Source: SIG424 sp045546695
Lineage (GTDB): Bacteria > Bacillota > Clostridia > UBA1212 > UBA1255
Direction of reading: 5' to 3'
Assembly: GCA_045546695.1 (NCBI GenBank)
Contig: JAZQDE010000005.1
Coordinates: 1-18,188 of the forward strand
DNA length: 18,188 nucleotides
Part shown: in pieces, positions 5,877-14,346 of the stretch
How the letters are laid out: the number at the start of each line of letters is the position of its first letter
Numbering within the stretch: the first letter of the stretch is position 1
Program-made: the position numbers and the translations under genes
Notes under the pieces: model-generated
Seen by the model: the letters and a program-made list of their open reading frames with translations, nothing else
What the model was told of the DNA's origin: nothing
Databases searched by the model: none

Positions 5877-7232
5877 ATGAGTAATGGATTAATACGACGT
5901 GTTGAACCCGGAAGTATTGCCGAAGAAGGTGGCATACAACCGGGTGACTGTTTATTATCGGTAAATGGCACAAAGCTAAAAGATATCTTCGACTATCGTT
6001 TCCTGATGGCCGATGATTTTGTTTTACTCAGATTACGTGATCAAGAGGGCGAGGAATACGAACTTGAGATAGAAAAAGACACGTATGAGGATATTGGCAT
6101 TGAGTTTGAAAATCCTCTGATGGACAGCGACAGAAGCTGCGCCAATAAATGTATTTTCTGCTTCGTAGACCAGATGCCCGAGGGCATGCGCGACACGTTA
6201 TATTTCAAAGATGATGACACGCGCCTGTCATTCCTTACAGGCAATTACGTTACTCTGACAAATACTTCCATAAAAGAGCTTAAGCGTATAGTGGCATACC
6301 GTATGTCTCCAATTAATATTTCGGTACACACGACTGACCCGGAGCTCAGAAAAATGATGCTCGGCAACAAAACGGCCGGTAACATTATGGAGAAGATCAA
6401 AGTGCTCGCAGACGGTGATATCAAGATAAATGCACAGGTTGTGCTTTGCCCGGGCATAAATGACGGGGAGTATCTTGAAAAAACAATCGACGATCTGTTT
6501 GAATATCACAACGCTGTAGAGAGCCTTTCAATCGTGCCTGTCGGCATTTCAAAATACAGAGACGGACTGTATCCGCTCAGACTTTTCACACCTGACGAGG
6601 CGCTCGATATCATTCGTTTTATCCAGAAAAAACAAATAGACATTTACCATAAAATAGGCAGATATTTTGTATATGCAGCAGACGAATTTTATGTAAAGGC
6701 AAAGCTTCCTGTGCCGAATTACGAAAAATACGACACTTTTCCTCAACTCGAAAACGGCGTCGGAATGGCAGCTTTGTTAAAACAGGAAGTTATTGAATAT
6801 ACCGAATCTGATGCCTTTGAGCAGCTTATAAAGGCAAAGGGCAAAAAGGCATTTTCTGTAAAAATGACTATTGCAACAGGCCGGGCTGCGTATGGTATAA
6901 TAAATGGCGTTGTAAATATCGTGAAAAGTGCCCTCGAAGAGAAGGCAGGCAAGCTTTTAAAAGAATTTGATGTAGAAGTCGTTGCTATTGAAAATAATTT
7001 CTTCGGAAATACGGTTACGGTCAGCGGCCTTGTTACAGGCGGAGACCTTATAGAGCAATTAAAAGGTAAAAAACTCGGAAGCAGACTTCTTTTCACACAT
7101 AACATGCTGCGCGACGGTGAGAACGTATTCCTTGATGACGTTACGACTGAGGACGTAAGCAATGCTCTTGGAGTAGACGCTATAGCCGTAGGCGACACGG
7201 GCGCAGAATTTGTTGAAGCAATTTTAGGTTAA
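5877..7232 (+). CDS. DUF512 family PDZ/radical SAM protein
   Basis: The 451-residue product has an N-terminal PDZ-like domain (about 4-70, with IAEEGGIQPGDCLLSVNG). It then has the iron-sulfur ligand motif CANKCIFC (Cys88, Cys92, Cys95), spaced CxxxCxxC as in radical SAM enzymes, followed by a TIM-barrel-like stretch (for example PINISVHTTDPELRKMM). The C-terminal half is the DUF512 domain, including VTVSGLVTGGDL. The family (COG1625, Fe-S oxidoreductase related to NifB/MoaA) is conserved in clostridia next to der, but its reaction is not known. The start has no convincing ribosome binding site and lies 19 bases after rpmF, so translation may depend on coupling to that gene. Confidence 0.9.
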   Translation: MSNGLIRRVEPGSIAEEGGIQPGDCLLSVNGTKLKDIFDYRFLMADDFVLLRLRDQEGEEYELEIEKDTYEDIGIEFENPLMDSDRSCANKCIFCFVDQMPEGMRDTLYFKDDDTRLSFLTGNYVTLTNTSIKELKRIVAYRMSPINISVHTTDPELRKMMLGNKTAGNIMEKIKVLADGDIKINAQVVLCPGINDGEYLEKTIDDLFEYHNAVESLSIVPVGISKYRDGLYPLRLFTPDEALDIIRFIQKKQIDIYHKIGRYFVYAADEFYVKAKLPVPNYEKYDTFPQLENGVGMAALLKQEVIEYTESDAFEQLIKAKGKKAFSVKMTIATGRAAYGIINGVVNIVKSALEEKAGKLLKEFDVEVVAIENNFFGNTVTVSGLVTGGDLIEQLKGKKLGSRLLFTHNMLRDGENVFLDDVTTEDVSNALGVDAIAVGDTGAEFVEAILG

Positions 7233-7248
7233 GAAGTAAGGTGAGATA

Positions 7249-8574
7249 ATGAGCAGAAAGCATTTAGTGGCAATAATCGGAAGACCAAACGTAGGAAAAT
7301 CGTCTTTTTTCAACTACGTTACAGGCAGACGTATTTCAATAGTTGAAGATACGCCCGGTGTTACAAGAGACAGAATATACAGCCCTGTAGAGTGGAGCGG
7401 AAGGACCTTTACGATGGTTGACACAGGCGGTCTTGAGCCGGAGGCGACTGACAATATTTTAAGACAGATGCGCAGGCAGGCTGAGATTGCAACAGAGCTT
7501 GCTGATGTTATCCTTTTTATGGTAGATGCCAAAGACGGCGTCGTTGCCAGCGATAAAGATATTGCGACATTTATGCGCAAGACACATAAGCCCGTTATTC
7601 TCGTTGTAAACAAAGTAGACGACTTTTTTAACCTTCCTGACGATATATATGAATTCTACAATCTCGGACTCGGCGATTATTATTGCATTTCATCAGCTCA
7701 CGGCCTTGGCATAGGAGAGGTACTCGATGCCGTTCTTGAAAAGCTTCCTGCTGACGATGAAGAAGACGAAGATGAGAATGTTATAAAAGTTGCTGTATGT
7801 GGCAAGCCGAATGCCGGTAAATCTTCTTTGATAAACAAGATTCTCGGTGAAGACCGCGTTATCGTAAGCGACGTTGCAGGCACAACGAGAGACGCAATTG
7901 ACACGTATTTCACGCGCGGCGAGCAGGAGTTTTGCTTTATCGATACTGCCGGAATGAGAAAAAGAGGCAAGGTTACAGATAATATTGAAAGATACAGTAT
8001 CATGCGAAGCCTTGGCGCTATCGACAGATGCGACGTTGTTCTTATAATGATTGACGGCAAAGACGGCGTTACGGAGCAGGATACAAAGATAGCCGGATAT
8101 GCACACAACCAGGGCAAAGCCTGCATACTTGTTGTTAACAAATGGGATATAGTGGACAAGGATTCATCTACGATGGACAAGTACAGGATTGAAGTCAAAG
8201 AAGGCTTTAACTATATGATGTACGCACCCGTAATGTTTATTTCGGCATTGACAGGCAGAGGCGTATCAAAGCTCGTTGATGAGATTATAAGAGTAAACAA
8301 CAATGCTGCCACAAGAGTAGGCACAGGTATGCTCAATGATATTCTCAACGAAGCTACAGCCATGGTACAGCCGCCGTCAGACAAGGGCACACGCCTTAAG
8401 ATTTATTATATGACACAGGTATCTGTAAAGCCGCCTGTTTTCACAGTATTTGTAAATGATGCTGATTTATTCCACTTCTCATACCAGAGATATATTGAAA
8501 ATCAGATCAGAAAATGTATTGATTTTGATGGTACACCTATCGTTCTTAAGATTAAAGAACGGGACAAGGAGTAA
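7249..8574 (+). CDS. der: Ribosome biogenesis GTPase Der (EngA)
   Basis: The 441-residue protein has the two tandem GTPase domains unique to Der. Domain 1 has a P-loop GRPNVGKSS (11-19), switch motif DTGG (58-61) and NKVD (121-124). Domain 2 has GKPNAGKSS (185-193), DTAG (232-235) and NKWD (297-300). The two are joined by an acidic linker (169-177, mostly Asp and Glu). A C-terminal KH-like domain (about 355-438) completes the protein. Der helps mature the 50S subunit and is essential in the bacteria where it has been tested. The gene starts behind AAGGTGAG, 16 bases after the DUF512 gene and 3 bases before plsY, so the three are almost certainly one operon. Confidence 0.97.
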   Translation: MSRKHLVAIIGRPNVGKSSFFNYVTGRRISIVEDTPGVTRDRIYSPVEWSGRTFTMVDTGGLEPEATDNILRQMRRQAEIATELADVILFMVDAKDGVVASDKDIATFMRKTHKPVILVVNKVDDFFNLPDDIYEFYNLGLGDYYCISSAHGLGIGEVLDAVLEKLPADDEEDEDENVIKVAVCGKPNAGKSSLINKILGEDRVIVSDVAGTTRDAIDTYFTRGEQEFCFIDTAGMRKRGKVTDNIERYSIMRSLGAIDRCDVVLIMIDGKDGVTEQDTKIAGYAHNQGKACILVVNKWDIVDKDSSTMDKYRIEVKEGFNYMMYAPVMFISALTGRGVSKLVDEIIRVNNNAATRVGTGMLNDILNEATAMVQPPSDKGTRLKIYYMTQVSVKPPVFTVFVNDADLFHFSYQRYIENQIRKCIDFDGTPIVLKIKERDKE

Positions 8575-8577
8575 TAT

Positions 8578-9198
8578 ATGTTCTATTTGTTTATTGCATT
8601 ATCAATTGTAATCGGATATTTTCTTGGCAGTATCAACTCGGCTGTCATTCTGTCACGCCTGTTCTATAAAGAGGATATCCGTGAAAAGGGCAGTAAAAAT
8701 GCCGGCCTTACAAATATGCTCAGAGTATACGGAGCAAAGGCTGCGGCTTTTACGTTTATCGGAGATTTTTGTAAAGGCATCGTAGCTGTCTGTGCGGGAT
8801 TTATAATGGGAGATATACTGTTTGCATGCCTTGCAGGTGGATTTGCAGTATTAGGACACGTATTTCCGGCATATTTTGGCTTCAAAGGTGGTAAAGGCGT
8901 GCTCACAGCTTTTTCTGTATTGATTGTGATCTGCCCGCTGCCTACACTGATAGCTCTGGCAGTATTTATAGTCATTGTGGCACTTACAAGATTCGTTTCA
9001 CTCGGCTCTGTTATGGCTGCTCTTTCGATTCCGTTTATAACGTATTTCCTCGGCGACAAGCTCTTTTCACACGGCGGATTCAGTCCTGTATTCTTCCTGG
9101 CAACAGCCCTGGCCGTGCTGATTATTGTAAAACATCACGCCAATATCGGAAGACTTGTAACAGGTAAAGAATCAAAATTAAAGCTCGGTAAAAAATAG
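8578..9198 (+). CDS. plsY: Acyl-phosphate:glycerol-3-phosphate acyltransferase PlsY
   Basis: The 206-residue integral membrane enzyme transfers an acyl group from acyl-phosphate (made by PlsX) to glycerol-3-phosphate, the first step of phospholipid synthesis in most Gram-positive bacteria. The three PlsY signatures are present: GSINSA (17-22), GSKNAGLTNMLR (38-49, a common clostridial form of GSGNxGATNxxR) and GHVFPAYFGFKGGKG (93-107). Several hydrophobic segments fit the usual seven-helix topology. It starts three bases after the der stop codon. The der-plsY pairing is common in Bacillota, but gpsA, often the next gene, is absent here. Confidence 0.96.
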   Translation: MFYLFIALSIVIGYFLGSINSAVILSRLFYKEDIREKGSKNAGLTNMLRVYGAKAAAFTFIGDFCKGIVAVCAGFIMGDILFACLAGGFAVLGHVFPAYFGFKGGKGVLTAFSVLIVICPLPTLIALAVFIVIVALTRFVSLGSVMAALSIPFITYFLGDKLFSHGGFSPVFFLATALAVLIIVKHHANIGRLVTGKESKLKLGKK

Positions 9199-9216
9199 TA
9201 CGTACAAACAAATCAC

Positions 9217-9262
9217 TGTTCACACTTTGTTCACACACAAGCGTAATAAATGGGTTTATAAT
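9217..9262 (+). promoter_or_regulatory. Candidate regulated promoter with tandem TGTTCACAC sites
   Basis: TATAAT at 9257-9262 is a perfect -10 box, but there is no recognisable -35 box at 9234-9239. TGTTCACAC occurs twice in the same orientation, at 9217-9225 and 9228-9236, exactly 11 bases apart (one helical turn). The second copy overlaps the expected -35 position. This layout is typical of activator-dependent promoters. It is an inference; no regulator is identified. Confidence 0.42.
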
Positions 9263-9274
9263 GCACAAAACCAA

Positions 9275-9297
9275 AAGACTGAGTTGTCTTAGGAGGT
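9275..9297 (+). promoter_or_regulatory. Small hairpin abutting the exporter ribosome binding site
   Basis: AAGAC (9275-9279) and GTCTT (9286-9290) can pair around a six-base loop. The hairpin ends directly at the ribosome binding site AGGAGGT (9291-9297), which precedes a GTG start at 9304. It could tune translation but is short, so chance pairing is possible. Confidence 0.3.
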
Positions 9298-9303
9298 GTT
9301 ATA

Positions 9304-11562
9304 GTGAACGAGAATGTACATAACATTTTGATTAACAAACCCGCCTCGCCGGAGAATATGGAGATTCTGAAAAGGTACGAGGAAAAGGACGATCCGTTTC
9401 TGTTTATCATCGTAAGTGATTTGTCGTTAAAGCGCAAATACACTGAGACACTTATTGCCGTGTCTGCAAAAAGATACGTTGCAATTGATCCGCATTATCC
9501 TGACGGCGCATGCGTCGGCGATATTTCTCAGATTAAGTCAGCATACGTAAAAAGAATGTATGGTAACGCACAGCTCTATGTGGAGACAGAAGACTCCAAA
9601 GAGGCTGTGCTTCGTTTTACTTACGCAATTGCTTCCTTGTGCGAGATGGCGGCTATGTTCTTAAAACGTGTCGGAAGCGGGGAGGATATTGCTACTGAGC
9701 TTGAGGTAGTAGAAGCTACGTATGAAAAGCTTATGAACGTCTGCCCAAAGTGCGGCAGGACGCTCATTCATGCAGGCGCAGAGTGTATCGCATGCAGATC
9801 GAAAACAAAGATTTTCAAAAAACTGTATGGATATATCAAACCATACAGGGCAACGCTTTTGTTCTGTATTGTGCTCTCACTTGTCGGCACTGCTTTTCAC
9901 TTGCTGCCTCCATATGCGACAGGTATGCTCGTTGACAAGGTTTTCCCGAACAAGAATATGAAAATGCTGGCAATTATTGTAGTTGCGCTCGTGTGTTCAT
10001 ACGTGTTTGAGTACACAATCGGCGCGCTCAGAGGATATTTACTGCGTATCTGCGGCGACAAGACTGTCAAGGCAATCCGTAACGACGTTTATGAAAAGGC
10101 GCAGCACCTGCCGATGAAGTTCTACGACAAGACCTCTACCGGATCTGTTATCAACAGAATCAGCAGCGATACGGCCACAATCCAGGCATTCATGCTCAGA
10201 GTAACACAAGAAGTTGTCGTTCAGTTTTTCATACTTATAGGCATCGTTGTAATAATGCTTGTCCTTAACTGGAAGCTTACGTTACTGTCACTGATTCCCG
10301 TACCGATTGTCGTTGTCGGCGCCAAGATTTTCAGTAAAAAAATAGCACCTTTTTATAGAAGAATTTGGAAAAGGTCATCACGTATCACATCCGTGCTTAC
10401 AGATACGATTCCGAATATCAGGGTTATCAAGTCTTTTGCCGGTGAAAAGCGCGCAGTCGACAGATTTGCAGTCCAGAATGAAGACTGGTTCAGAGTAGAC
10501 AAGCAGGCAGGCAAGATCGCATGTACTTTCCCATGGATAGTATCATTCCTGATTCAATGCGGCTCACTTCTTATCTGGGGTATCGGCGGCTCATGGGTTA
10601 TAAACACGCCGGAGGCGTTTTCAGCAGGCTTGCTCGTATCATTCATTTCATACGTCGCAATGTTCTACGGTCCTGTAAACTTCTTTGCAAACTTAAGCGA
10701 TTCATATCAGCATGCACTTGCATCTATTGAGCGTATATTTGATATTATCGAGGCAGAGCCTGAGCAGGATTATGGCAAGATTGAGATGGCACGCAAAGTA
10801 GCAGGCAAGATTGAATTTCGCAACGTAAACTTCTCATTTGACCGTACAAAGAAGGTCTTATCTGACATAAACGTTGTGATTGAGCCGGGTGACATCGTCG
10901 GTATCGTTGGCACGACCGGTTCGGGTAAGTCTACGCTTATCAATCTGCTCTTAAGATATTACGACAATTACGAAGGCGAGATACTTCTTGACGGAGTGGA
11001 CATCAGATCGTACAAATTAGACAGCTACAGAAGCCATATTGGCTACGTACAACAAGAGCCGATGATGTTCAGCGACACAGTTTTCAACAATATTGCATAT
11101 GGTAAGCCGGACGCTCACGTAGAAGAAGTTATTCACGCAGCTGAGATTGCAAATGCTCACGAATTTATTGCAAGGCAACCTGATGGATATGACTCTATGC
11201 TCGGTGAAAGGGGCGTAGGTTTGTCAGGCGGTGAGAGGCAAAGAGTGTCAATCGCGCGTGCAGTACTCACAAACCCGAGCCTGCTCGTATTTGACGAGGC
11301 GACGGCAGCCGTTGACTCAGAAACAGAGCATCTTATCCAGGACGCTATTGAAAAGCTAATAAGCGGCAGAACAACGCTTATGATAGCACACCGTCTGTCA
11401 ACACTCAGAAAAGCAAACAAGATTATCGTTGTTGACCAGGGTAAGATAATAGAATTTGGTTCACCCGAAGAACTTATGGCTCTTAAGGGTAAATATTATA
11501 AACTGATTGAGATACAGTCAATGTCAGGGAAAGGAATAGTATCATGGGAAGAAGATATCTAG
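9304..11562 (+). CDS. ABC exporter (fused TMD-NBD) with N-terminal extension and zinc ribbon
   Basis: The 752-residue protein starts with GTG behind AGGAGG. Residues 1-140 form an extra, probably beta-rich cytoplasmic domain. Next comes a zinc-ribbon-like CPKC...CIAC motif (Cys147, Cys150, Cys161, Cys164). Residues about 175-470 are the six-helix type I exporter membrane domain. The ATPase domain has Walker A GTTGSGKST (536-544), Q-loop Gln583/584, signature LSGGERQR (640-647), Walker B LLVFDE (660-665) and H-loop His696, so it should be active as a homodimer. Ordinary exporters of this class are about 580 residues, so the extension of some 170 residues is distinctive. It overlaps the DUF1854 gene by 19 bases. 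Pairing of such an exporter with DUF1854 is known from other bacteria; the substrate is unknown. Confidence 0.9.
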   Translation: MNENVHNILINKPASPENMEILKRYEEKDDPFLFIIVSDLSLKRKYTETLIAVSAKRYVAIDPHYPDGACVGDISQIKSAYVKRMYGNAQLYVETEDSKEAVLRFTYAIASLCEMAAMFLKRVGSGEDIATELEVVEATYEKLMNVCPKCGRTLIHAGAECIACRSKTKIFKKLYGYIKPYRATLLFCIVLSLVGTAFHLLPPYATGMLVDKVFPNKNMKMLAIIVVALVCSYVFEYTIGALRGYLLRICGDKTVKAIRNDVYEKAQHLPMKFYDKTSTGSVINRISSDTATIQAFMLRVTQEVVVQFFILIGIVVIMLVLNWKLTLLSLIPVPIVVVGAKIFSKKIAPFYRRIWKRSSRITSVLTDTIPNIRVIKSFAGEKRAVDRFAVQNEDWFRVDKQAGKIACTFPWIVSFLIQCGSLLIWGIGGSWVINTPEAFSAGLLVSFISYVAMFYGPVNFFANLSDSYQHALASIERIFDIIEAEPEQDYGKIEMARKVAGKIEFRNVNFSFDRTKKVLSDINVVIEPGDIVGIVGTTGSGKSTLINLLLRYYDNYEGEILLDGVDIRSYKLDSYRSHIGYVQQEPMMFSDTVFNNIAYGKPDAHVEEVIHAAEIANAHEFIARQPDGYDSMLGERGVGLSGGERQRVSIARAVLTNPSLLVFDEATAAVDSETEHLIQDAIEKLISGRTTLMIAHRLSTLRKANKIIVVDQGKIIEFGSPEELMALKGKYYKLIEIQSMSGKGIVSWEEDI

Positions 11563-12032
11563 ACGGCGACTCCGTAATGTTTTCAAAAAAAGATTTTTGC
11601 CTTGTTGATGCAAAGCTGTATGACGGTACAGTCCTTGAGAATTTAGAGCCAAGAAGACTGTTTCCTGTCAGCGGACGCACGAAATATATCACGTTGCTTG
11701 ACCACGAAGGCAAGGAGCAGGCTATTATCCGCGACGTTATGACGCTGATGCCCGAGTCAAGAGATATTATTCTGGAATGTCTCGACGAGTATTATCTTGT
11801 GCCGAAAATCATCAGACTTCTTGATGTTTTCGATAAAAAGGGCACGCTGAAGTGGACAGTTGAGACGGATTGTGGTATTGTAGAATTCCAGATACGTAAC
11901 AGACATACAGATATAAAAGTACTGTTTGACGGTCGCGTGCTTGTAAGGGACACGAACGACAACAGGTACGAGATTGTAAATCATAACGAACTTGATAAGC
12001 ACAGCAAATTGCTTCTTAATAACGAACTGTAA
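11544..12032 (+). CDS. DUF1854 family protein, partner of the ABC exporter
   Basis: The 162-residue soluble protein matches the DUF1854 pattern: LFPVSGRTKYITLLDHEGKE (39-58), an ESRDIILECLDEYYLVPKI helix (71-89), a TLKWTVETDCGIVEFQI strand pair, and the C-terminal RVLVRDTNDNRYEI. The family has no assigned reaction. It is usually encoded beside an ABC exporter of the type found upstream and, as far as I recall, some such pairs sit in cyanophycin-related clusters. No cyanophycin gene is present here. The ATG lies inside the end of the exporter gene (19-base overlap, GGGAAAGGA ribosome binding site), indicating translational coupling and probable joint function. Confidence 0.88.
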   Translation: MGRRYLDGDSVMFSKKDFCLVDAKLYDGTVLENLEPRRLFPVSGRTKYITLLDHEGKEQAIIRDVMTLMPESRDIILECLDEYYLVPKIIRLLDVFDKKGTLKWTVETDCGIVEFQIRNRHTDIKVLFDGRVLVRDTNDNRYEIVNHNELDKHSKLLLNNEL

Positions 12033-12051
12033 TTTTTTGGAGGAAGAAAAA

Positions 12052-12378
12052 ATGAAATTAGTACTTGCAATTGTAAATAATGATGACAGCGCAATCGTTT
12101 CTTCTGCGCTGACTCACGAAGGCTTCTTTGTTACAAAGCTCTCAACAACAGGTGGCTTTCTTATGGTAGGCAACACAACGTTGCTTATCGGTACAGAGGA
12201 CGACAAAGTTGATGAGATATGCAATGTTCTGTCAAGATATTGCGCAGCCAGAAAACAGGTTAATCCTACTTCAAATTCTTTTGGCAGAGGACTTCAGCAC
12301 AATGGTCTGCCTGAAGACGTTGTAGTAGGTGGTGCGACTTATTTCGTACTCAACGTTGAAAATTACGGAAAGATATAA
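12052..12378 (+). CDS. darA: Cyclic-di-AMP receptor, PstA/DarA family (PII-like)
   Basis: The start at 12052 follows GGAGGAAG; an in-frame upstream start at 11992 would overlap the previous gene without support. The 108-residue product has the family signatures: the N-terminal strand MKLVLAIVNNDD, the loop TKLSTTGGFLMVGNTTLLIG (28-47) and the C-terminal VVVGGATYFVL (90-100). Thr28, Phe36, Asn41 and Gly47 match positions I recall as lining the c-di-AMP pocket of Staphylococcus aureus PstA. The usual arginine near position 26 is Phe here. These trimeric, PII-like cytoplasmic proteins bind c-di-AMP and are thought to relay it to partners that are mostly unknown. The position between an exporter/DUF1854 pair and a TSCPD gene suggests a possible link to them. 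Confidence 0.9.
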   Translation: MKLVLAIVNNDDSAIVSSALTHEGFFVTKLSTTGGFLMVGNTTLLIGTEDDKVDEICNVLSRYCAARKQVNPTSNSFGRGLQHNGLPEDVVVGGATYFVLNVENYGKI

Positions 12379-12389
12379 GAGGAGAGGTC

Positions 12390-12644
12390 ATGGAATACGC
12401 ATATAGAACAAAAGGTGTATGTTCTTCTGAAATCAGATTTGAACTTGAAGGAAATATAGTAACAAACGTCAGATTTTTAGGCGGCTGCAATGGCAATCTT
12501 AAAGCGATTTCCAAGCTGATTGACGGCTGGGAAGCACAGAAGATTATTTCGATTCTTGAAGGTAACTCATGCGGCGGCAGACCTACCTCATGCGCAGATC
12601 AGCTCACAAGAGCCCTCAAGGCTGCTTTGGAGGCACAGGCATAA
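12390..12644 (+). CDS. TSCPD domain protein (TIGR03905-like)
   Basis: The 84-residue protein starts behind GAGGAGAGG, 11 bases after the c-di-AMP receptor gene. It consists of a single TSCPD domain with Cys11 (KGVCSSEI), Cys33 (FLGGCNGNLKAI), Cys61 and Cys68 (NSCGGRPTSCADQL). The four cysteines are typical and suggest metal, probably zinc, binding. The domain is otherwise found at the C-terminus of some B12-dependent ribonucleotide reductases. The stand-alone form is widespread in clostridia and has no proven function. Confidence 0.88.
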   Translation: MEYAYRTKGVCSSEIRFELEGNIVTNVRFLGGCNGNLKAISKLIDGWEAQKIISILEGNSCGGRPTSCADQLTRALKAALEAQA

Positions 12645-12645
12645 A

Positions 12646-14310
12646 ATGACACTCCTGAAGCGTTTTCTTATACTTCTTATATTGATTCCGGTTCTTTTCA
12701 CAATGGCAGGCTGCAGAGAAATCAGCACGATTGATATTATTAAAAAGGCCCCTGAAAAGAATGAAAATATAACGGACGTAATGACCGGCCAGACACTGGA
12801 CGCGCCTTACGCTGCCGATTTTGACGTATCAAACGTTTTTTCAAACGATATGGTGCTTCAGCGCGGCGAGTATATAAGGGTATGGGGAACAGCTCCTGAG
12901 AGTGAAAACGGTAAAAAGGTATCAGGTGAGCTCAGGGGTATGTTTGCAGAAGCGCTTATCGAAAACGGCGAGTGGACGATTACGTTCGGAGCCAGACTTG
13001 AAGCTTATGCTGAACGTGGCGAACGCCTCAGAATCTACACAGACACTAAAGAATTTACATTCGAAAACGTTCTTATAGGCGACGTGTATATGGTAATAGG
13101 GCAGTCAAACGTCGCATATTCTATGGACAGGCACTGGTCAAATGTCACTGATCCTGAACGCCGGGGCAATGAAAAAATCGAAAAAGAAATTCCTATAAGA
13201 ATTCATTACAATTCACTTACCCAGACGCAGAATTATCCTCAAAGAGGCACTGATGAGGTCTGCGAAGAGCTCAGGAATAATGGCAGATGGATGCGTGCTA
13301 CCGTGAATTCTGTAAGGAATTTTTCGGCACTTGGATATTTTTTAGCTGAGACATTAGTTGATATCACAGATAACACTGTTCCTGTCGGCATTATAGAAAT
13401 AGACGGAAACGGTCAGCCGCTTGGTGCGTTCATGTCAAATGAAGTTGCCGAAAAATGTAAATCAGATACTTTTGACGAGATTTTGGAATATTACAAAACA
13501 ACAGGGATAAATGGCGATGCGGCGAGGTTTATGTACAATCATTACATGTATCCGTTTGAAAAATATGCCATCGCCGGCATTGTATGGTATCAGGGCGAGA
13601 GCGACTTTGCCGTTGACAATGCAAAAGTGTTTGCACAGAATTTCAGTCAGCTTATGACTTATATGCGAAGCACCCATAATCTGATCAACAAAGATTTCCC
13701 CGTATATATCGTTGAATATCCGCCGATGTACGACACGCCCGGAAGCTATGAACCATCTGAGTTTACGCCTCAATGGGCAACGATAGAAGTCGGACTTATA
13801 CGCGCTGTAAACGGCAGCATCCCGCAGTATCTGTCAAACAGTCATTTCATGCCTTCAAGCGATTTGTGGAAGGATACGTATTATCATGACAATCTGCATC
13901 CTAACTGCAAATTTGAGCAGGGACAACGCATGGGCCGCCTGATTGCCGCGTCAAACGACCTTTATCCTATGGAGCAGGCGACAGGCCCGATACTTAAATC
14001 GGTGAAAAAATCGATAAACGGTAAAAAAATCACTTTGACGTATGAAAACGTAGGAGAGGGACTTAAAACCTGCGACGGAGAAGAACTCGTAAAAGGTTTT
14101 GGCATTATTGACGATAACTTTACGATAAAAGGGCCGGACGACGTAAAAATCGAGGCAAGAATAACAGCAAACAATCAGATTACAATAGAATCATCTGTGA
14201 AAATAACCGGAATTGCATATAATTTTATGAAAACAAACACATTTGGCATGCATTTGAATCTGTGTAATTCCGAAGGAATACCGGCCGCAGCTGTATTATT
14301 TATATATTGA
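12646..14310 (+). CDS. Lipoprotein with sialate O-acetylesterase (SASA/SGNH) domain
   Basis: The start at 12646 is chosen because it gives a lipoprotein signal peptide (MTLLKRFLILLILIPVLFTM then AGC, Cys23 lipidated). It overlaps the previous stop region by only a few bases and has GGAGG upstream; the open frame extends to 12520 inside the TSCPD gene. The 554-residue product has a beta-rich N-terminal domain (about 60-145, SNVFSNDMVLQRGEYIRVWG). It then has the hydrolase blocks of the sialate 9-O-acetylesterase group: GQSN (152-155, catalytic Ser154), WYQGESD (314-320) and DNLHPN (415-420, Asp415 and His418). A further beta domain ends the protein. The enzyme should sit on the outer membrane face and remove acetyl esters from sialic acid or plant-type polysaccharides. 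The substrate cannot be told from sequence. Confidence 0.87.
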   Translation: MTLLKRFLILLILIPVLFTMAGCREISTIDIIKKAPEKNENITDVMTGQTLDAPYAADFDVSNVFSNDMVLQRGEYIRVWGTAPESENGKKVSGELRGMFAEALIENGEWTITFGARLEAYAERGERLRIYTDTKEFTFENVLIGDVYMVIGQSNVAYSMDRHWSNVTDPERRGNEKIEKEIPIRIHYNSLTQTQNYPQRGTDEVCEELRNNGRWMRATVNSVRNFSALGYFLAETLVDITDNTVPVGIIEIDGNGQPLGAFMSNEVAEKCKSDTFDEILEYYKTTGINGDAARFMYNHYMYPFEKYAIAGIVWYQGESDFAVDNAKVFAQNFSQLMTYMRSTHNLINKDFPVYIVEYPPMYDTPGSYEPSEFTPQWATIEVGLIRAVNGSIPQYLSNSHFMPSSDLWKDTYYHDNLHPNCKFEQGQRMGRLIAASNDLYPMEQATGPILKSVKKSINGKKITLTYENVGEGLKTCDGEELVKGFGIIDDNFTIKGPDDVKIEARITANNQITIESSVKITGIAYNFMKTNTFGMHLNLCNSEGIPAAAVLFIY

Positions 14311-14335
14311 CTTAGAAGCAGGTTTGTGATATCAT
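14307..14335 (+). promoter_or_regulatory. Promoter of the tRNA-Pro gene
   Basis: TTGACT (14307-14312), a 17-base spacer and TATCAT (14330-14335), with a TG two bases upstream of the -10 box, lie immediately before the tRNA. The -35 box includes the stop codon of the esterase gene. The tRNA begins 12 bases after the -10 box, so the precursor has almost no leader. Confidence 0.7.
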
Positions 14336-14346
14336 ACGCCTGTTTT

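Noticed and set aside
6743..7198. Long minus-strand frames inside the DUF512 and der genes (for example 6743-7198 and 7698-8198)
   Set aside because: Ser/Thr/Pro-rich reverse readings typical of the antisense of conserved coding DNA.
12520..12645. Longer N-terminus for the esterase lipoprotein starting at 12520
   Set aside because: It would lie inside the TSCPD gene and bury the signal peptide; ATG 12646 gives a proper lipobox protein.
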